Under the pieces are notes generated by a model. It did not search any database, had not been told where the DNA came from, and saw nothing but the letters and a program-made list of their open reading frames with translations. A stretch of 23,217 nt of DNA from DATJZH01 sp035499215. Its GTDB lineage: Bacteria; Actinomycetota; Actinomycetes; Streptosporangiales; Streptosporangiaceae. Every line of letters begins with the position of its first letter. Position 1 is the stretch's first letter. The DNA lies in assembly GCA_035499215.1 (NCBI GenBank), contig DATJZH010000287.1, positions 1-23,217 of the forward strand. Reading direction: 5' to 3'. The position numbers and the translations under genes are program-made. Shown here in pieces: positions 14,336-21,217 of the stretch.

Positions 14336-14663
14336 CGCGGGCTCTCTCGGCTTCCAGCGCCTCAACCCGGGCCGCCAGGCGGCTCACTTCGGCAGCCAGA
14401 GCACGGTACTCGCGGGACGGCTCCGGCTCCTCCGGGGTCTTGAGGATGTAGGAGCCCCGGCCCTGGAAGGTCTCTACCAGGCCCTCCGCGCGCAGCAGCC
14501 GCAGCGCTGACTGGACGGTCCCCTCCGCCACGCCATAGCGCTCGCGAAGCTCGCGCAGGCTGCCCAGCTGCGTGCCCGGCGCCAGCTTCCCCGATGCAAT
14601 CTGCGCGCGGAGGTCCGCCGCGATCTCCTCGTACGGCACCCGCGGCCGGTCGATAGCTGTCAC
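14301..14663 (-). CDS. GntR-family repressor, KorA/KorSA-like
   Basis: The 120-residue protein has a GntR winged helix: VPYEEIAADLRAQIASGKLA, then LGSLRELRERYGVAEGTVQS, ALRLLRAEGLVETFQGRGSY. A short coiled-coil tail (residues about 82-112) may allow dimers. It lacks the usual effector domain, like the small GntR-type repressors (for example KorSA of pSAM2) that silence transfer genes of actinomycete elements. GTG 14663 lies six or seven bases from a leftward TAGGCT box, so the transcript is probably leaderless. It is divergent from the transfer operon, and a palindrome overlaps that operon's -10 box. Confidence 0.85.
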   Translation of the reverse strand: MTAIDRPRVPYEEIAADLRAQIASGKLAPGTQLGSLRELRERYGVAEGTVQSALRLLRAEGLVETFQGRGSYILKTPEEPEPSREYRALAAEVSRLAARVEALEAERARATGPDQDPGAG

Positions 14664-14670
14664 GCAGCCC

Positions 14671-14676
14671 AGCCTA
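14671..14676 (-). promoter_or_regulatory. Candidate -10 box for leaderless GntR transcript
   Basis: Leftward TAGGCT fits TAnnnT and is separated from the GTG at 14661-14663 by seven bases. No convincing -35 element is seen. Confidence 0.4.
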
Positions 14677-14731
14677 AGTGGCCTGACTGCCCTAGGGAAG
14701 CATCAAGCTCCATCAATAGTGCGGTGGTCCT

Positions 14732-14742
14732 TGATACTATCA
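14732..14742 (+). promoter_or_regulatory. Palindromic operator over the -10 of the transfer operon
   Basis: TGATA-C-TATCA is a perfect inverted repeat around one base. It contains TACTAT (14735-14740), a good TAnnnT -10 box for the operon beginning at 14797. The core GATACTNTCA also occurs at 10889-10898 before the HNH-like gene. An additional imperfect pair (CCATCAATAGT at 14710-14720 and ACTATCATGG at 14736-14745) surrounds it. Binding of the neighbouring GntR repressor here would block the operon. Confidence 0.55.
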
Positions 14743-14764
14743 TGGGGGTTGAGGAGGATGGGGT

Positions 14765-14778
14765 GCAAGCAAGCAAGC
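14765..14778 (+). repeat. GCAA tetranucleotide run in operon leader
   Basis: GCAAGCAAGCAAGC consists of three and a half GCAA units in the untranslated leader. The unit resembles the GCAAGC repeats at 5491-5516. Length variation in such a run could influence leader structure, but no direct evidence is visible. Confidence 0.35.
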
Positions 14779-14796
14779 ACCAGAGAGGACCACACC

Positions 14797-14988
14797 ATGG
14801 CTGACCAGGAGCAGGACGCCAGGAAGCCGTACGGCACATACCTGCAGCCGGAGACGATCGCCCGGCTGCGGCTGGCGTCGGCGGCGCTCGGCAGGCCGCA
14901 GTCCCACCTGATCGAGGACGCGCTGGAGGCAGAGCTGCCGAGCAGGGCTGACCTGGCCGCGCTCGTCCAGGCGGGCGGGCAGCGATGA
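14797..14988 (+). CDS. Ribbon-helix-helix DNA-binding protein
   Basis: The 63-residue product has the RHH pattern: a short strand (YGTYLQP), helix A (ETIARLRLASAALG), a turn, and helix B (PQSHLIEDALEAEL). Such proteins act as relaxosome accessory factors or as repressors on plasmids. AGAGAGGA (14782-14789) precedes ATG 14797 at good spacing. A longer frame upstream is ruled out by this start and by the promoter within it. It is the first gene of the overlapping transfer operon, and its TGA overlaps the next ATG. Confidence 0.75.
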   Translation: MADQEQDARKPYGTYLQPETIARLRLASAALGRPQSHLIEDALEAELPSRADLAALVQAGGQR

Positions 14989-15422
14989 GCACCAGCCAGC
15001 GCGGCATCACCACCGCGGTGCGCGAGCCGGCGGCCGTCGTGACGGCCGGGCTGCCCGGCGTGCCGGAGTCCGTCCGGGAGGCCAGGGCGCTGGTCCGCCA
15101 GGCGCTCGGCGCCGGGCACCCGGCAGCGGAGGCGGCTGCCCTGTGCGCCAGCGAGCTGGTGACGAACGCCATCGCCTACTCCAGGTCGGGGCGCCCGGGC
15201 GGCTACGTGGAGCTGGCCGTGGCGGGCCTGCCCGGGGCGGCGTACCTCACCGTCCGCGACGGCGGCGGCAGGCCCGGGCCGGCGGCCAGGGCGCCGGGCG
15301 ACGGCCACGGCTGCGGGCTGGCCATCGTGGCCGCCATGTCGGCGGCCTGGGGGACAGAGACAGACAGCGGCGGCCGGGTCACCTGGTGCGTCATCACCGG
15401 AGGAGCAGGCAGTGAGCACTGA
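14985..15422 (+). CDS. GHKL-type ATP-binding protein (anti-sigma/RsbW-like)
   Basis: The 145-residue protein is a single HATPase_c domain: N box ELVTNAIAYS (E57, N61), G1 box VRDGGG (D92) and G2 box GHGCGLAIV (109-112). Actinomycetes use many such stand-alone domains as serine kinases or anti-sigma factors. The ATG overlaps the RHH stop (ATGA), so it is an integral part of the transfer operon, an unusual setting. Its partner sigma or anti-anti-sigma factor is not encoded nearby. It may couple transfer gene expression or host development to a signal, which is inference. Confidence 0.85.
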   Translation: MSTSQRGITTAVREPAAVVTAGLPGVPESVREARALVRQALGAGHPAAEAAALCASELVTNAIAYSRSGRPGGYVELAVAGLPGAAYLTVRDGGGRPGPAARAPGDGHGCGLAIVAAMSAAWGTETDSGGRVTWCVITGGAGSEH

Positions 15423-16389
15423 GACGCGCGTCAACGGCTACGGCCAGGACCACCGCTACGGCGGACTGGTCAATTCCGAGGGCCTCCTGTACGACATGCT
15501 CGGCAGGCGGCAGGACCGCCGGGCGGACAGCAGCCCGCGCAGGCCGGGGGCGCGTCTCATCGGCGCCGCGACGGTGCTGCTGGGACTGCTGGGAGCAGCC
15601 CTGCTCATCGTGAGCATCACGGCGCAGTACCGCTACATGCTCGCCGAGCGGCATCAGTCGCTGGCCAGCGGCCTGGAGGCCGGGGCCCTGGACGCCGGGA
15701 TGATGATCTTCTCGCTGCTGGCTCTCGGGCTGGCGAGGGCCGGGCAGTCCGCGAGGGCCGAGCGGGTCCTGGTCGTGGCCTGTGCGGCCGGGTCGGCGCT
15801 GATGAACCTCGCCGCCGCTGACGCGGGGTCTCCCCGGTCGGTGCTGGCCTGGGTGGCCCCGCCGGTGTTCCTGGCCGTCGTGGTCGACCGGGTCGTCGTG
15901 GTCGTCCGCCGGCACGTCCTGGGCGTCCGCGAGGGGCATTCGCCGTGGTCCGCGGCGGGCACGGCCGCGCTGTGGGGGCTGCGGCTGCTCATCGCGGCGC
16001 CGTCAACGCTCGCCGGAGGCCGCCGGGCAGTCCTGCTCGCCACCCCGCTGCCGCCGGCGTGCTCCGGCCCGGCCGCCATAACTGCGGCGGAGATCGCCGC
16101 ACCCAAGGCTGACCAGGGCGGGGAGAGCCCGGCGCAGGACCCGGACGGTCCCTCTGCGGGGCGGCACCAGCCGCCCGCGGGCGGTCAGGGGACGGCGCCG
16201 GGACCGAGCAAGCGGGCGCAGCTGGAGGCCGCCTACGAGGCGCTGGGCGCCGCAGGGGACCCCCGCTACCTGGACCGGTCGCAGGTCTCGCCGGTCGCCC
16301 GCGAGCTGGCCGCGCAGGTCGGCTGCGAGTGGGGCTCGGCCCGCACGGTCCTCGGCCGCTACCTCGCAGGGCGGGAGGACGCACGATGA
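15412..16389 (+). CDS. DUF2637-like multi-pass membrane protein with C-terminal DNA-binding-like region
   Basis: GTG 15412 follows GGAGGAGC and overlaps the end of the previous gene. After a hydrophilic N-terminus of about 45 residues there are four hydrophobic segments at about 48-70 (LIGAATVLLGLLGAALLIVS), 92-111, 117-135 and 142-165 (SVLAWVAPPVFLAVVVDRVV). This is the layout of DUF2637 proteins on actinomycete conjugative elements, related to the Spd/Tra spread proteins. A proline-rich linker (about 225-265) leads to a C-terminal helical region (LAAQVGCEWGSARTVLGRYL) resembling an HTH. It probably acts at the membrane with the coupling protein encoded next. Confidence 0.75.
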   Translation: MSTETRVNGYGQDHRYGGLVNSEGLLYDMLGRRQDRRADSSPRRPGARLIGAATVLLGLLGAALLIVSITAQYRYMLAERHQSLASGLEAGALDAGMMIFSLLALGLARAGQSARAERVLVVACAAGSALMNLAAADAGSPRSVLAWVAPPVFLAVVVDRVVVVVRRHVLGVREGHSPWSAAGTAALWGLRLLIAAPSTLAGGRRAVLLATPLPPACSGPAAITAAEIAAPKADQGGESPAQDPDGPSAGRHQPPAGGQGTAPGPSKRAQLEAAYEALGAAGDPRYLDRSQVSPVARELAAQVGCEWGSARTVLGRYLAGREDAR

Positions 16390-18071
16390 TCGTCTGGCCC
16401 TACACGATGGGCATCGTCACCTTCGGCGCCTGGGTCCTGGGGCACCTCGTCCTGTGCTCGGCCCTGCTCCTGCTGCTCGGCGGCAGTGCCGTGGCCCTGG
16501 CCTGCCGCTGCACGATCTATTCGGGCAGGCCGTGGAAGCGCGCCAGGTGGCGGATGCGCTGCCACCTGCACCCCGGCGAGGATTTCGCCAGCCGGTCCCA
16601 GCTGCTGACCGGGTTCAGCCGCGCGCGGGCCGTCTGCGACGGCGCCCGGGTCCGGCCCGGGCTGACGCTGGCGCAGCGGGCCGCCGTCCCGGTCCTGTCC
16701 ATGGCCATCCTGCTGGGTCGCGGGCCGTGGGGGCAGCTGCTCTACGCCACGGCGGAGACCGCGATGCTCATCATCGCGCCGCCGCGGATGTACAAGACGG
16801 TCTACCTGATCGGCCGGGTGCTCGACTGGCACGGCGCCGCCATCGTCTGCTCCACCAAGGGCGACGTGTTCCTGAAGACCTGGCGGCACCGCGCCGCCCG
16901 CGGGCGGACCCGGGTCCTCAACCCGCTGGGCGTCGGCGGCATCCCCAGCGACTTCTGCTACGACCTGGTCGCGGGCTGCCGCGAGCCGGCGGTGGCGGCC
17001 AGGATCGCCGGGGCCCTGCGCAGCGCGGGAGAGCGGCAGCACTCCAGCGGCGAGAACGAGATGTTCCTGCTGTCGGCCGCCGCGCTACTCGGCGCCTACC
17101 TCTACGCCGCCGACGTCAGCGACCAGAACTACACGATCGAGGACGTGGCCGCCTGGATCTCGCGGACCGACCAGGGCGTCCCCGAGGAGATCCTGCGTAA
17201 CGCGAAGGTCAGCCGGGCGCTGCACGCCATCTCGGAGTACTGCAGGAGAGAAGGGCGGACGGAGAACTCGATCCGGATCACCGCCGGGTCCTGGCTGACC
17301 TGGACCGCGGTTCCCGAGCTGCTCGCCGCGGTGACGCCGCAGCGTGAGAGGCCGCTGTTCAGCCCGGCGGAGTTCGTCCTGTCCGGCGGGGACACCCTCT
17401 ACCTGATCGCCCGCAGCAGCGCCGACGCGGGCCTGACCAATGCCGTCTTCTCGGTGCTGCTGGAACAGATCCACTACACCGCGCTGATCGAGGCGTCACG
17501 GCAGCCGGAGGGCAGGCTGAATCCCCAGCTCGCCTACTTCCTGGACGAGGCGGACCGGACGGTCTCCGTCTCGGTGCCCGACATCACCGCCGACTCCAGC
17601 GGCCACGGCATCCAGGTGACCACGGTCGTGCAGTCCTGGGCCGCGCTCGGCGAGACGTGGGGCGAGAAGGGCGCCGCCAAGCTGCTGCAGAACAGCGGGA
17701 TCCTCATGCTGCTCGGCGCAGGCAAGGAGCACGGGACCGCCGAGGCCGTCAGCGAGCTGACCAGGCGCCAGGGGCACGACGACGGCGAGCACGGCATCTC
17801 GCCCGCGTTCCTGCGGACGCTGCCGAGGCGCTGGGCGTTCGTCCTGGTCACCACCCTGGACCCGGTCTGCGTGAAGATCCGGCCCTACTGGAAGCGCCGG
17901 GGCTGGAAGAGCCCGCCGCCGCCGGTCACGCGCCCGGCCATGGCCCGGGTCATCCGGCCCGAGGGCCAGGTCACGGAGATCATCACCCCGCTGCAGCCCT
18001 GGGCCCGGCCCGGCGCCGCGCTGACACACGCCAACGGCAGCGGGCACAGGAACGGAGCAAGCCATGAGTGA
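16386..18071 (+). CDS. TraG/VirD4-type coupling protein ATPase
   Basis: The 561-residue product starts at ATG 16386, overlapping the previous stop as ATGA. Two hydrophobic helices fill residues about 5-40 (GIVTFGAWVLGHLVLCSALL). A nucleotide-binding segment follows: IIAPPRMYKT (K137) and AAIVCSTKGDVFLKTW. The C-terminal TraM-recognition-like half has LAYFLDEADR (Walker B, D387-E388), IQVTTVVQSWAALGETWG and KLLQNSGILMLLGAGKEHGT, as in TraG/TraD C-terminal domains. The phosphate loop lacks the usual Gly before Lys (PPRMYKT rather than GxxGxGKT). Coupling proteins bring the relaxase-DNA complex to the transfer channel. No VirB4-like ATPase or other channel gene is in the window. Confidence 0.9.
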   Translation: MIVWPYTMGIVTFGAWVLGHLVLCSALLLLLGGSAVALACRCTIYSGRPWKRARWRMRCHLHPGEDFASRSQLLTGFSRARAVCDGARVRPGLTLAQRAAVPVLSMAILLGRGPWGQLLYATAETAMLIIAPPRMYKTVYLIGRVLDWHGAAIVCSTKGDVFLKTWRHRAARGRTRVLNPLGVGGIPSDFCYDLVAGCREPAVAARIAGALRSAGERQHSSGENEMFLLSAAALLGAYLYAADVSDQNYTIEDVAAWISRTDQGVPEEILRNAKVSRALHAISEYCRREGRTENSIRITAGSWLTWTAVPELLAAVTPQRERPLFSPAEFVLSGGDTLYLIARSSADAGLTNAVFSVLLEQIHYTALIEASRQPEGRLNPQLAYFLDEADRTVSVSVPDITADSSGHGIQVTTVVQSWAALGETWGEKGAAKLLQNSGILMLLGAGKEHGTAEAVSELTRRQGHDDGEHGISPAFLRTLPRRWAFVLVTTLDPVCVKIRPYWKRRGWKSPPPPVTRPAMARVIRPEGQVTEIITPLQPWARPGAALTHANGSGHRNGASHE

Positions 18072-18615
18072 GAGCACGAACATCGGCAGCATCGTGTTCG
18101 CGCTGCGGGCCAGGGTGGACGAGCTGTCCGCCCTGGCGCGCAGCCAGGAACAGAGGATCCCCGACCCGTCCGTCCTGGAGCAGGCCCGCGACCAGCTGGC
18201 GCAGCTGCGCGCCGACGCCGACGACCTGAAGGCGCGGCTGGACCAGCACCTGGACGACGGCGAGTGCCCGAAGCTGACGGCCACCGACTGGACGCTGCTC
18301 GAAGGCGAGGAGCGGGACCGGCGGATCGCGCAGCTGCGGGCCTGGGTCTCCGGGAAGCTCATCCCGCTGTACGGCGCCTACGCCGAGGGCGTGCTGCGGC
18401 CGTGCTGGGCGAATCACCAGACCGTGCTCATGGAACTGGAGCAGCTGCGGCAGTACTGGGCCTGGGCGTTCGAGCGCAGAACCCCGCTGGCCGGGGCAGC
18501 GATGGACTTCTCCGACCGGTGGCTGCCGGGCGCACTGCGGCGGATAGACGAGAAGGCCGTCATGCACCCGTCCCGGCACGGCGGCTGCCCGCTTGAGAAC
18601 GGGAACGGGCGATGA
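18064..18615 (+). CDS. DUF4913-like accessory protein
   Basis: The 183-residue protein starts MSESTNIGSIVFALRARVDE at an ATG overlapping the previous gene by 8 bp. Residues 10-65 are a predicted coiled coil (heptads of Leu/Ala with Arg/Asp). Residues about 90-165 (AQLRAWVSGKLIPLYGAYAE, LRPCWANHQTVLMELEQLRQ, YWAWAF, DFSDRWLPGALRRI) match my memory of DUF4913-type domains found beside coupling proteins on actinomycete elements. Function is unknown. Its placement suggests it assists the coupling protein. Confidence 0.65.
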   Translation: MSESTNIGSIVFALRARVDELSALARSQEQRIPDPSVLEQARDQLAQLRADADDLKARLDQHLDDGECPKLTATDWTLLEGEERDRRIAQLRAWVSGKLIPLYGAYAEGVLRPCWANHQTVLMELEQLRQYWAWAFERRTPLAGAAMDFSDRWLPGALRRIDEKAVMHPSRHGGCPLENGNGR

Positions 18616-19277
18616 GCCGCAGGGGCGCCGGTCCCAGGCCGGAGCGCGAGCTGCCGTGGTGGGCGCGGTACGGGATGCACGTCCGGGACGGCGCCGCCTG
18701 GGCGGGACAGCAGGCCCGCGAGGCCGGGGCGAGGGCACGCGAGGCCGCCTCGGCCGGGCTGCGGGCGGCCCGCGAGAAGGGCGCGGACCTGGCCAGGCGG
18801 ATCACCGGCCTGCAGCGGGCCGCCGGGCTGGACGAGAAGCTCGTCGCGCGGTCGGCCCGGTCGGTGCTGGACCGGCAGATGCAGCGCCCCTCTGACCGCG
18901 AGTGGCAGGCCGGCTACGCCTCGGCGATCGCGCGCCTGGCCCCCGCGGCTGCACGCCCGCAGGCCGGGCAGCCTGGGCCGGGCAAGGCGGGGACCCGTCC
19001 GGAGACCGGCACGGACAGGCCGGCGGCAGGCACGGCCGGGCCCGCGCCGCACCCGGAGGCACGCCCGGGCGGCACGGCAGCCGGGACCGGCACGGATGCG
19101 GCCAGGCGGCCGGGGACTGGTGCTGACCGGGGCGGCGGGGACCCCGGGGCAGAGGCGGAGGCCCGCCGTGATGCCGCGCGCCTCGCCGGGCGGGACGCCG
19201 GGGCCGGCGACTGGCAGGACCGGCAGGCGGCGGCTCCGGCCGCGGGCCGGGATATGGACCTGGAGGCCGGGCTGTGA
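18612..19277 (+). CDS. Hypothetical protein, Ala/Gly/Arg-rich, transfer operon end
   Basis: The 221-residue product begins MSRRGAGPRPERELPWWARY at an ATG overlapping the previous stop (ATGA). Residues about 30-65 are helical and Ala/Arg-rich (AREAGARAREAASAGLRAAR). Residues about 70-112 are a better-conserved-looking segment (LDEKLVARSARSVLDRQMQR, REWQAGYASAIARL). The rest is low-complexity Gly/Ala/Pro/Arg/Asp. There is no family match. It closes the operon, since the next gene is 316 bp away. Confidence 0.65.
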   Translation: MSRRGAGPRPERELPWWARYGMHVRDGAAWAGQQAREAGARAREAASAGLRAAREKGADLARRITGLQRAAGLDEKLVARSARSVLDRQMQRPSDREWQAGYASAIARLAPAAARPQAGQPGPGKAGTRPETGTDRPAAGTAGPAPHPEARPGGTAAGTGTDAARRPGTGADRGGGDPGAEAEARRDAARLAGRDAGAGDWQDRQAAAPAAGRDMDLEAGL

Positions 19278-19593
19278 GAACAGCCGGGGCAGTCCGCAGC
19301 TGGCAAGGACGGGCAGTGGCCAGGCGAAATGCCTGCGCTTTCCGCACGGGCGGGGCCGTGCCATCTCTCGCCGCCAGTGTCGGCCTCCGCCCCGCCGTGT
19401 CAAGAGTCCCAACATCCTTTCCGGCCCCTCACCACGCGCAAAGAACGCGCGCGGCGAGCCTCCGGCCCGAAAGCATCTTGGGCCCGCTGCGCGGCTTCGC
19501 TCCTGACACGCCGGGGCGGAGGCCACGCTCCGCGCTGGCTCAGGAGATGGCACGGACAAGCCGTGCAAGATCAAAACCCGAAAGGACAAGACC
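19278..19593. other. 316-bp leader of ssb with long inverted repeat
   Basis: No reading frame across this stretch has coding character. Its centre is structured (see the inverted repeat within it). The last 15 bases (AAACCCGAAAGGACAAGACC region) carry AAAGGA as a ribosome binding site for ssb. Purine/pyrimidine and GC content change abruptly relative to both neighbours. Confidence 0.6.
19382..19524. repeat. 21-bp inverted repeat with outward promoter-like elements
   Basis: The arms at 19382-19402 and 19504-19524 are reverse complements with one mismatch in 21, around a 101-base spacer. Each arm begins, on the strand pointing outward, with a -35-like hexamer (TTGACA leftward near 19400-19405, CTGACA rightward at 19503-19508). 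A leftward -10-like GACACT lies 16 bases on. The right arm could give a promoter for ssb. The spacer holds further short GC-rich palindromes (for example GCGCG clusters near 19433-19452). Alternatives are a small structured RNA or a MITE-like relic. Confidence 0.6.
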
Positions 19594-20037
19594 ATGAGCA
19601 GCGAGACGACCATCACGATCATCGGCAACATCACGGCGGATCCGGAGCTGCGGTACACGCCCTCCGGGCAGCCGGCAGTCACCTTCCGGGTGGCATCGAC
19701 CCCGAGGACCTATGACAAGGCGTCGGGCGAGTGGCGGGACGGCGAGGCGCTGTTCCTGACCGTCACGGCGTGGCGGCAGCTGGCCGAGAACGCGGCGGAG
19801 AGCCTGCGGCGCGGCATGCGCGTCGTGGTGCAGGGCGCCCTGCGGCAGCGGTCCTACGAGACCCGCGACGGCGAGAAGCGGACCGTGTACGAGGTCCAGG
19901 CCGAGGAGATCGCCGCGAGCATCAGGTTCGCAGCGGTGACCGTGCGCAGGACCGAGCGGAACGGCAGCGGGCAAGGGCAGCCGCAGGGCGCAGCGGCCGG
20001 GAACGGCCAGTTCGCCGGTGACGCACCGCCGTTCTAG
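19594..20037 (+). CDS. ssb: Single-stranded DNA-binding protein
   Basis: The 147-residue protein has the OB-fold signature of bacterial SSB: TITIIGNITADPELRYTPSG, AVTFRVASTPRTYD, LFLTVTAWRQLAENAAESLR, RGMRVVVQGALRQRSYETRD and YEVQAEEIAASIRF. It is shorter than chromosomal actinobacterial SSBs, with a linker of only about 25 residues. It ends GDAPPF, so the acidic protein-interaction tip (usually DDDIPF) keeps only one acid. AAAGGACAAGACC precedes the ATG. It probably coats incoming or replicating element DNA. A hairpin follows the gene. Confidence 0.95.
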   Translation: MSSETTITIIGNITADPELRYTPSGQPAVTFRVASTPRTYDKASGEWRDGEALFLTVTAWRQLAENAAESLRRGMRVVVQGALRQRSYETRDGEKRTVYEVQAEEIAASIRFAAVTVRRTERNGSGQGQPQGAAAGNGQFAGDAPPF

Positions 20038-20045
20038 CGCAGGGC

Positions 20046-20078
20046 GGCCGGCAGGGGAACCCACTTCTCCTGCCGGCC
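20046..20078 (+). terminator. Hairpin after ssb
   Basis: A 14-base stem (20046-20059 with 20065-20078, one G-T pair) surrounds the five-base loop CCCAC. It begins nine bases after the ssb stop and precedes the next Shine-Dalgarno. No U tract is present. It may terminate or attenuate transcription between ssb and the following operon. Confidence 0.6.
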
Positions 20079-20116
20079 GGTGACCGGCAGCAACCCAGAG
20101 AGAGAGGAAACCAGTC

Positions 20117-20335
20117 ATGAGCAACGTTATAGGGGCCCGCCAGGGCCCAGCAGTGACCGCGCCGGAGGCAGCGGGCCTGCCGGACGGCACCCCGCACGCC
20201 GATCCGTTCCTGGCACTCCGGGGATGGCAGGCCGAGCGCGGCGTCTACGTCCGGCACCTGCCGGGCAGCCGTGAGCACGGGCCGAACGGCGGGCGCCAGG
20301 CGGAAGCAGGCCAGGAGCCGGAGCTGTCGCTGTGA
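20117..20335 (+). CDS. Small hypothetical protein
   Basis: This 72-residue frame starts MSNVIGARQGPAVTAPEAAG after GAGAGAGGAAACC, a strong ribosome binding site. A central segment (DPFLALRGWQAERGVYVRHL) is the only part with folded character. It opens the replication/regulatory operon, and its TGA overlaps the GTG of the WhiB-like gene. No family is recognised. Confidence 0.6.
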   Translation: MSNVIGARQGPAVTAPEAAGLPDGTPHADPFLALRGWQAERGVYVRHLPGSREHGPNGGRQAEAGQEPELSL

Positions 20336-20814
20336 GCGGGCACTGGGGCAGGCAGGCCGCCTGCGCGGGAATGCCGGTGAGCATCTTCTTCCCTGACACC
20401 GGGCATGACACCCGCCCGGCGAAACGGATATGCCGCGGGTGCCCGGTCCGGGGCGAGTGCCTCGAAGAGGCCATGCGGCTGGACGTGCCCGGTGCCCGGC
20501 ACGGCGTGGCCGGCGGCCTGTCGGCCGGGGAGCGGTCAGTGCTCGCGCAGCAGCGCGGGCCCAAGGCAGTCCGCCCGGCGGACGCCTGGCCGGGCGTGGC
20601 AGTCAGGGAGGCGGCCCGGGCGGCCGGGGTATCCGAGCGCACGATCCTGCGCAGGCGCGCGGCACTGCGGACGGGCGCGGCGGTAATCCCGCAGCAGCCT
20701 GCGAGAGCACCCGCCCTGTACGCGGGCGCCACGGCACGGGACGCAGCCGCAGCAGCGGGCGTCACGGCGGCGACGATCCGGCGCAGGCGGGCCGCAGCGG
20801 AGCGTGCCGCATGA
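20332..20814 (+). CDS. WhiB-like iron-sulfur regulator with two extra HTH-like repeats
   Basis: The N-terminal half is a WhiB domain: C11, C34, C37 and C43 (AACAGM, FFPDTG, ICRGCPVRGEC) bind a [4Fe-4S] cluster in the family, followed by GVAGGLSAGER, equivalent to the conserved G[VI]WGG turn. Residues about 82-107 (AVREAARAAGVSERTILRRR) and 128-155 (TARDAAAAAGVTAATIRRRR) are two related helix-turn-helix-like repeats not normally found in WhiB proteins. The GTG start overlaps the previous stop as GTGA, and the TGA overlaps the next ATG. WhiB proteins act with sigma factors in actinobacteria. This version probably regulates the element. Confidence 0.88.
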   Translation: MSGHWGRQAACAGMPVSIFFPDTGHDTRPAKRICRGCPVRGECLEEAMRLDVPGARHGVAGGLSAGERSVLAQQRGPKAVRPADAWPGVAVREAARAAGVSERTILRRRAALRTGAAVIPQQPARAPALYAGATARDAAAAAGVTAATIRRRRAAAERAA

Positions 20815-20951
20815 GCGCCTGGCAGGCCGCAGCCGTGGCCGAGATACGGCGCATCGACGACCTGATGGCGGACCTGGCCCTCCGCCGCCGTGCCCTCGCG
20901 GTCCGGCTGCGCGACAGCATGACCGCCTCCGCAGCCGGGAGGACGTCATGA
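20811..20951 (+). CDS. 46-residue helical protein
   Basis: ATG 20811 overlaps the WhiB-like stop and the stop overlaps the next ATG, both as ATGA. The sequence MSAWQAAAVAEIRRIDDLMA and RRALAVRLRDSM forms one amphipathic helix with Leu/Ile spacing typical of a coiled coil. Its support is mainly positional (unbroken overlapping operon) plus GC-rich third positions. Function is unknown. Confidence 0.55.
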   Translation: MSAWQAAAVAEIRRIDDLMADLALRRRALAVRLRDSMTASAAGRTS

Positions 20952-21217
20952 GCATCGCCGGATACTGCGCGGACTGCGGCAGGTACGCGAACCGGCTGCC
21001 GGGCGGCGGCTGGGAGATCGACCACAACCCGGACTGCCACGGCAGCCCTGACGCTGCGGACGCGGGCCGGGACATGCTCGTCATGGAGCTGGCCCGCCAG
21101 CTGGCGGAGGCCCGGCAGCAGATCGGCCAGCTGGAAGAGCGGCAGCAGTGGCTGATCACGGCCCTGGGCGTCCCCGGCGGGCAGCAGGCACGGCGGCTTG
21201 AGGCGGTCCGGCCATGA
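20948..21217 (+). CDS. Small protein with Cys/His cluster and coiled coil
   Basis: The 89-residue product starts MSIAGYCADCGRYANRLPGG and continues WEIDHNPDCHGSP. C7, C10 and C30, with H26 or H31, could bind one zinc. Residues about 42-75 (LVMELARQLAEARQQIGQLE) form a coiled coil, a layout seen in small phage and plasmid adaptors. Start and stop both overlap neighbours by ATGA. No family is recognised. Confidence 0.65.
   Translation: MSIAGYCADCGRYANRLPGGGWEIDHNPDCHGSPDAADAGRDMLVMELARQLAEARQQIGQLEERQQWLITALGVPGGQQARRLEAVRP

Noticed and set aside
14144..14365. Longer N-terminus for the XRE regulator (ATG 14365)
   Set aside because: It would overlap the small rightward ORF and the end of the GntR gene, and the added residues show no domain character.
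14572..14796. Upstream extension of the ribbon-helix-helix gene
   Set aside because: It crosses the operon promoter and operator and reads antisense to the GntR start. ATG 14797 has a good ribosome binding site.
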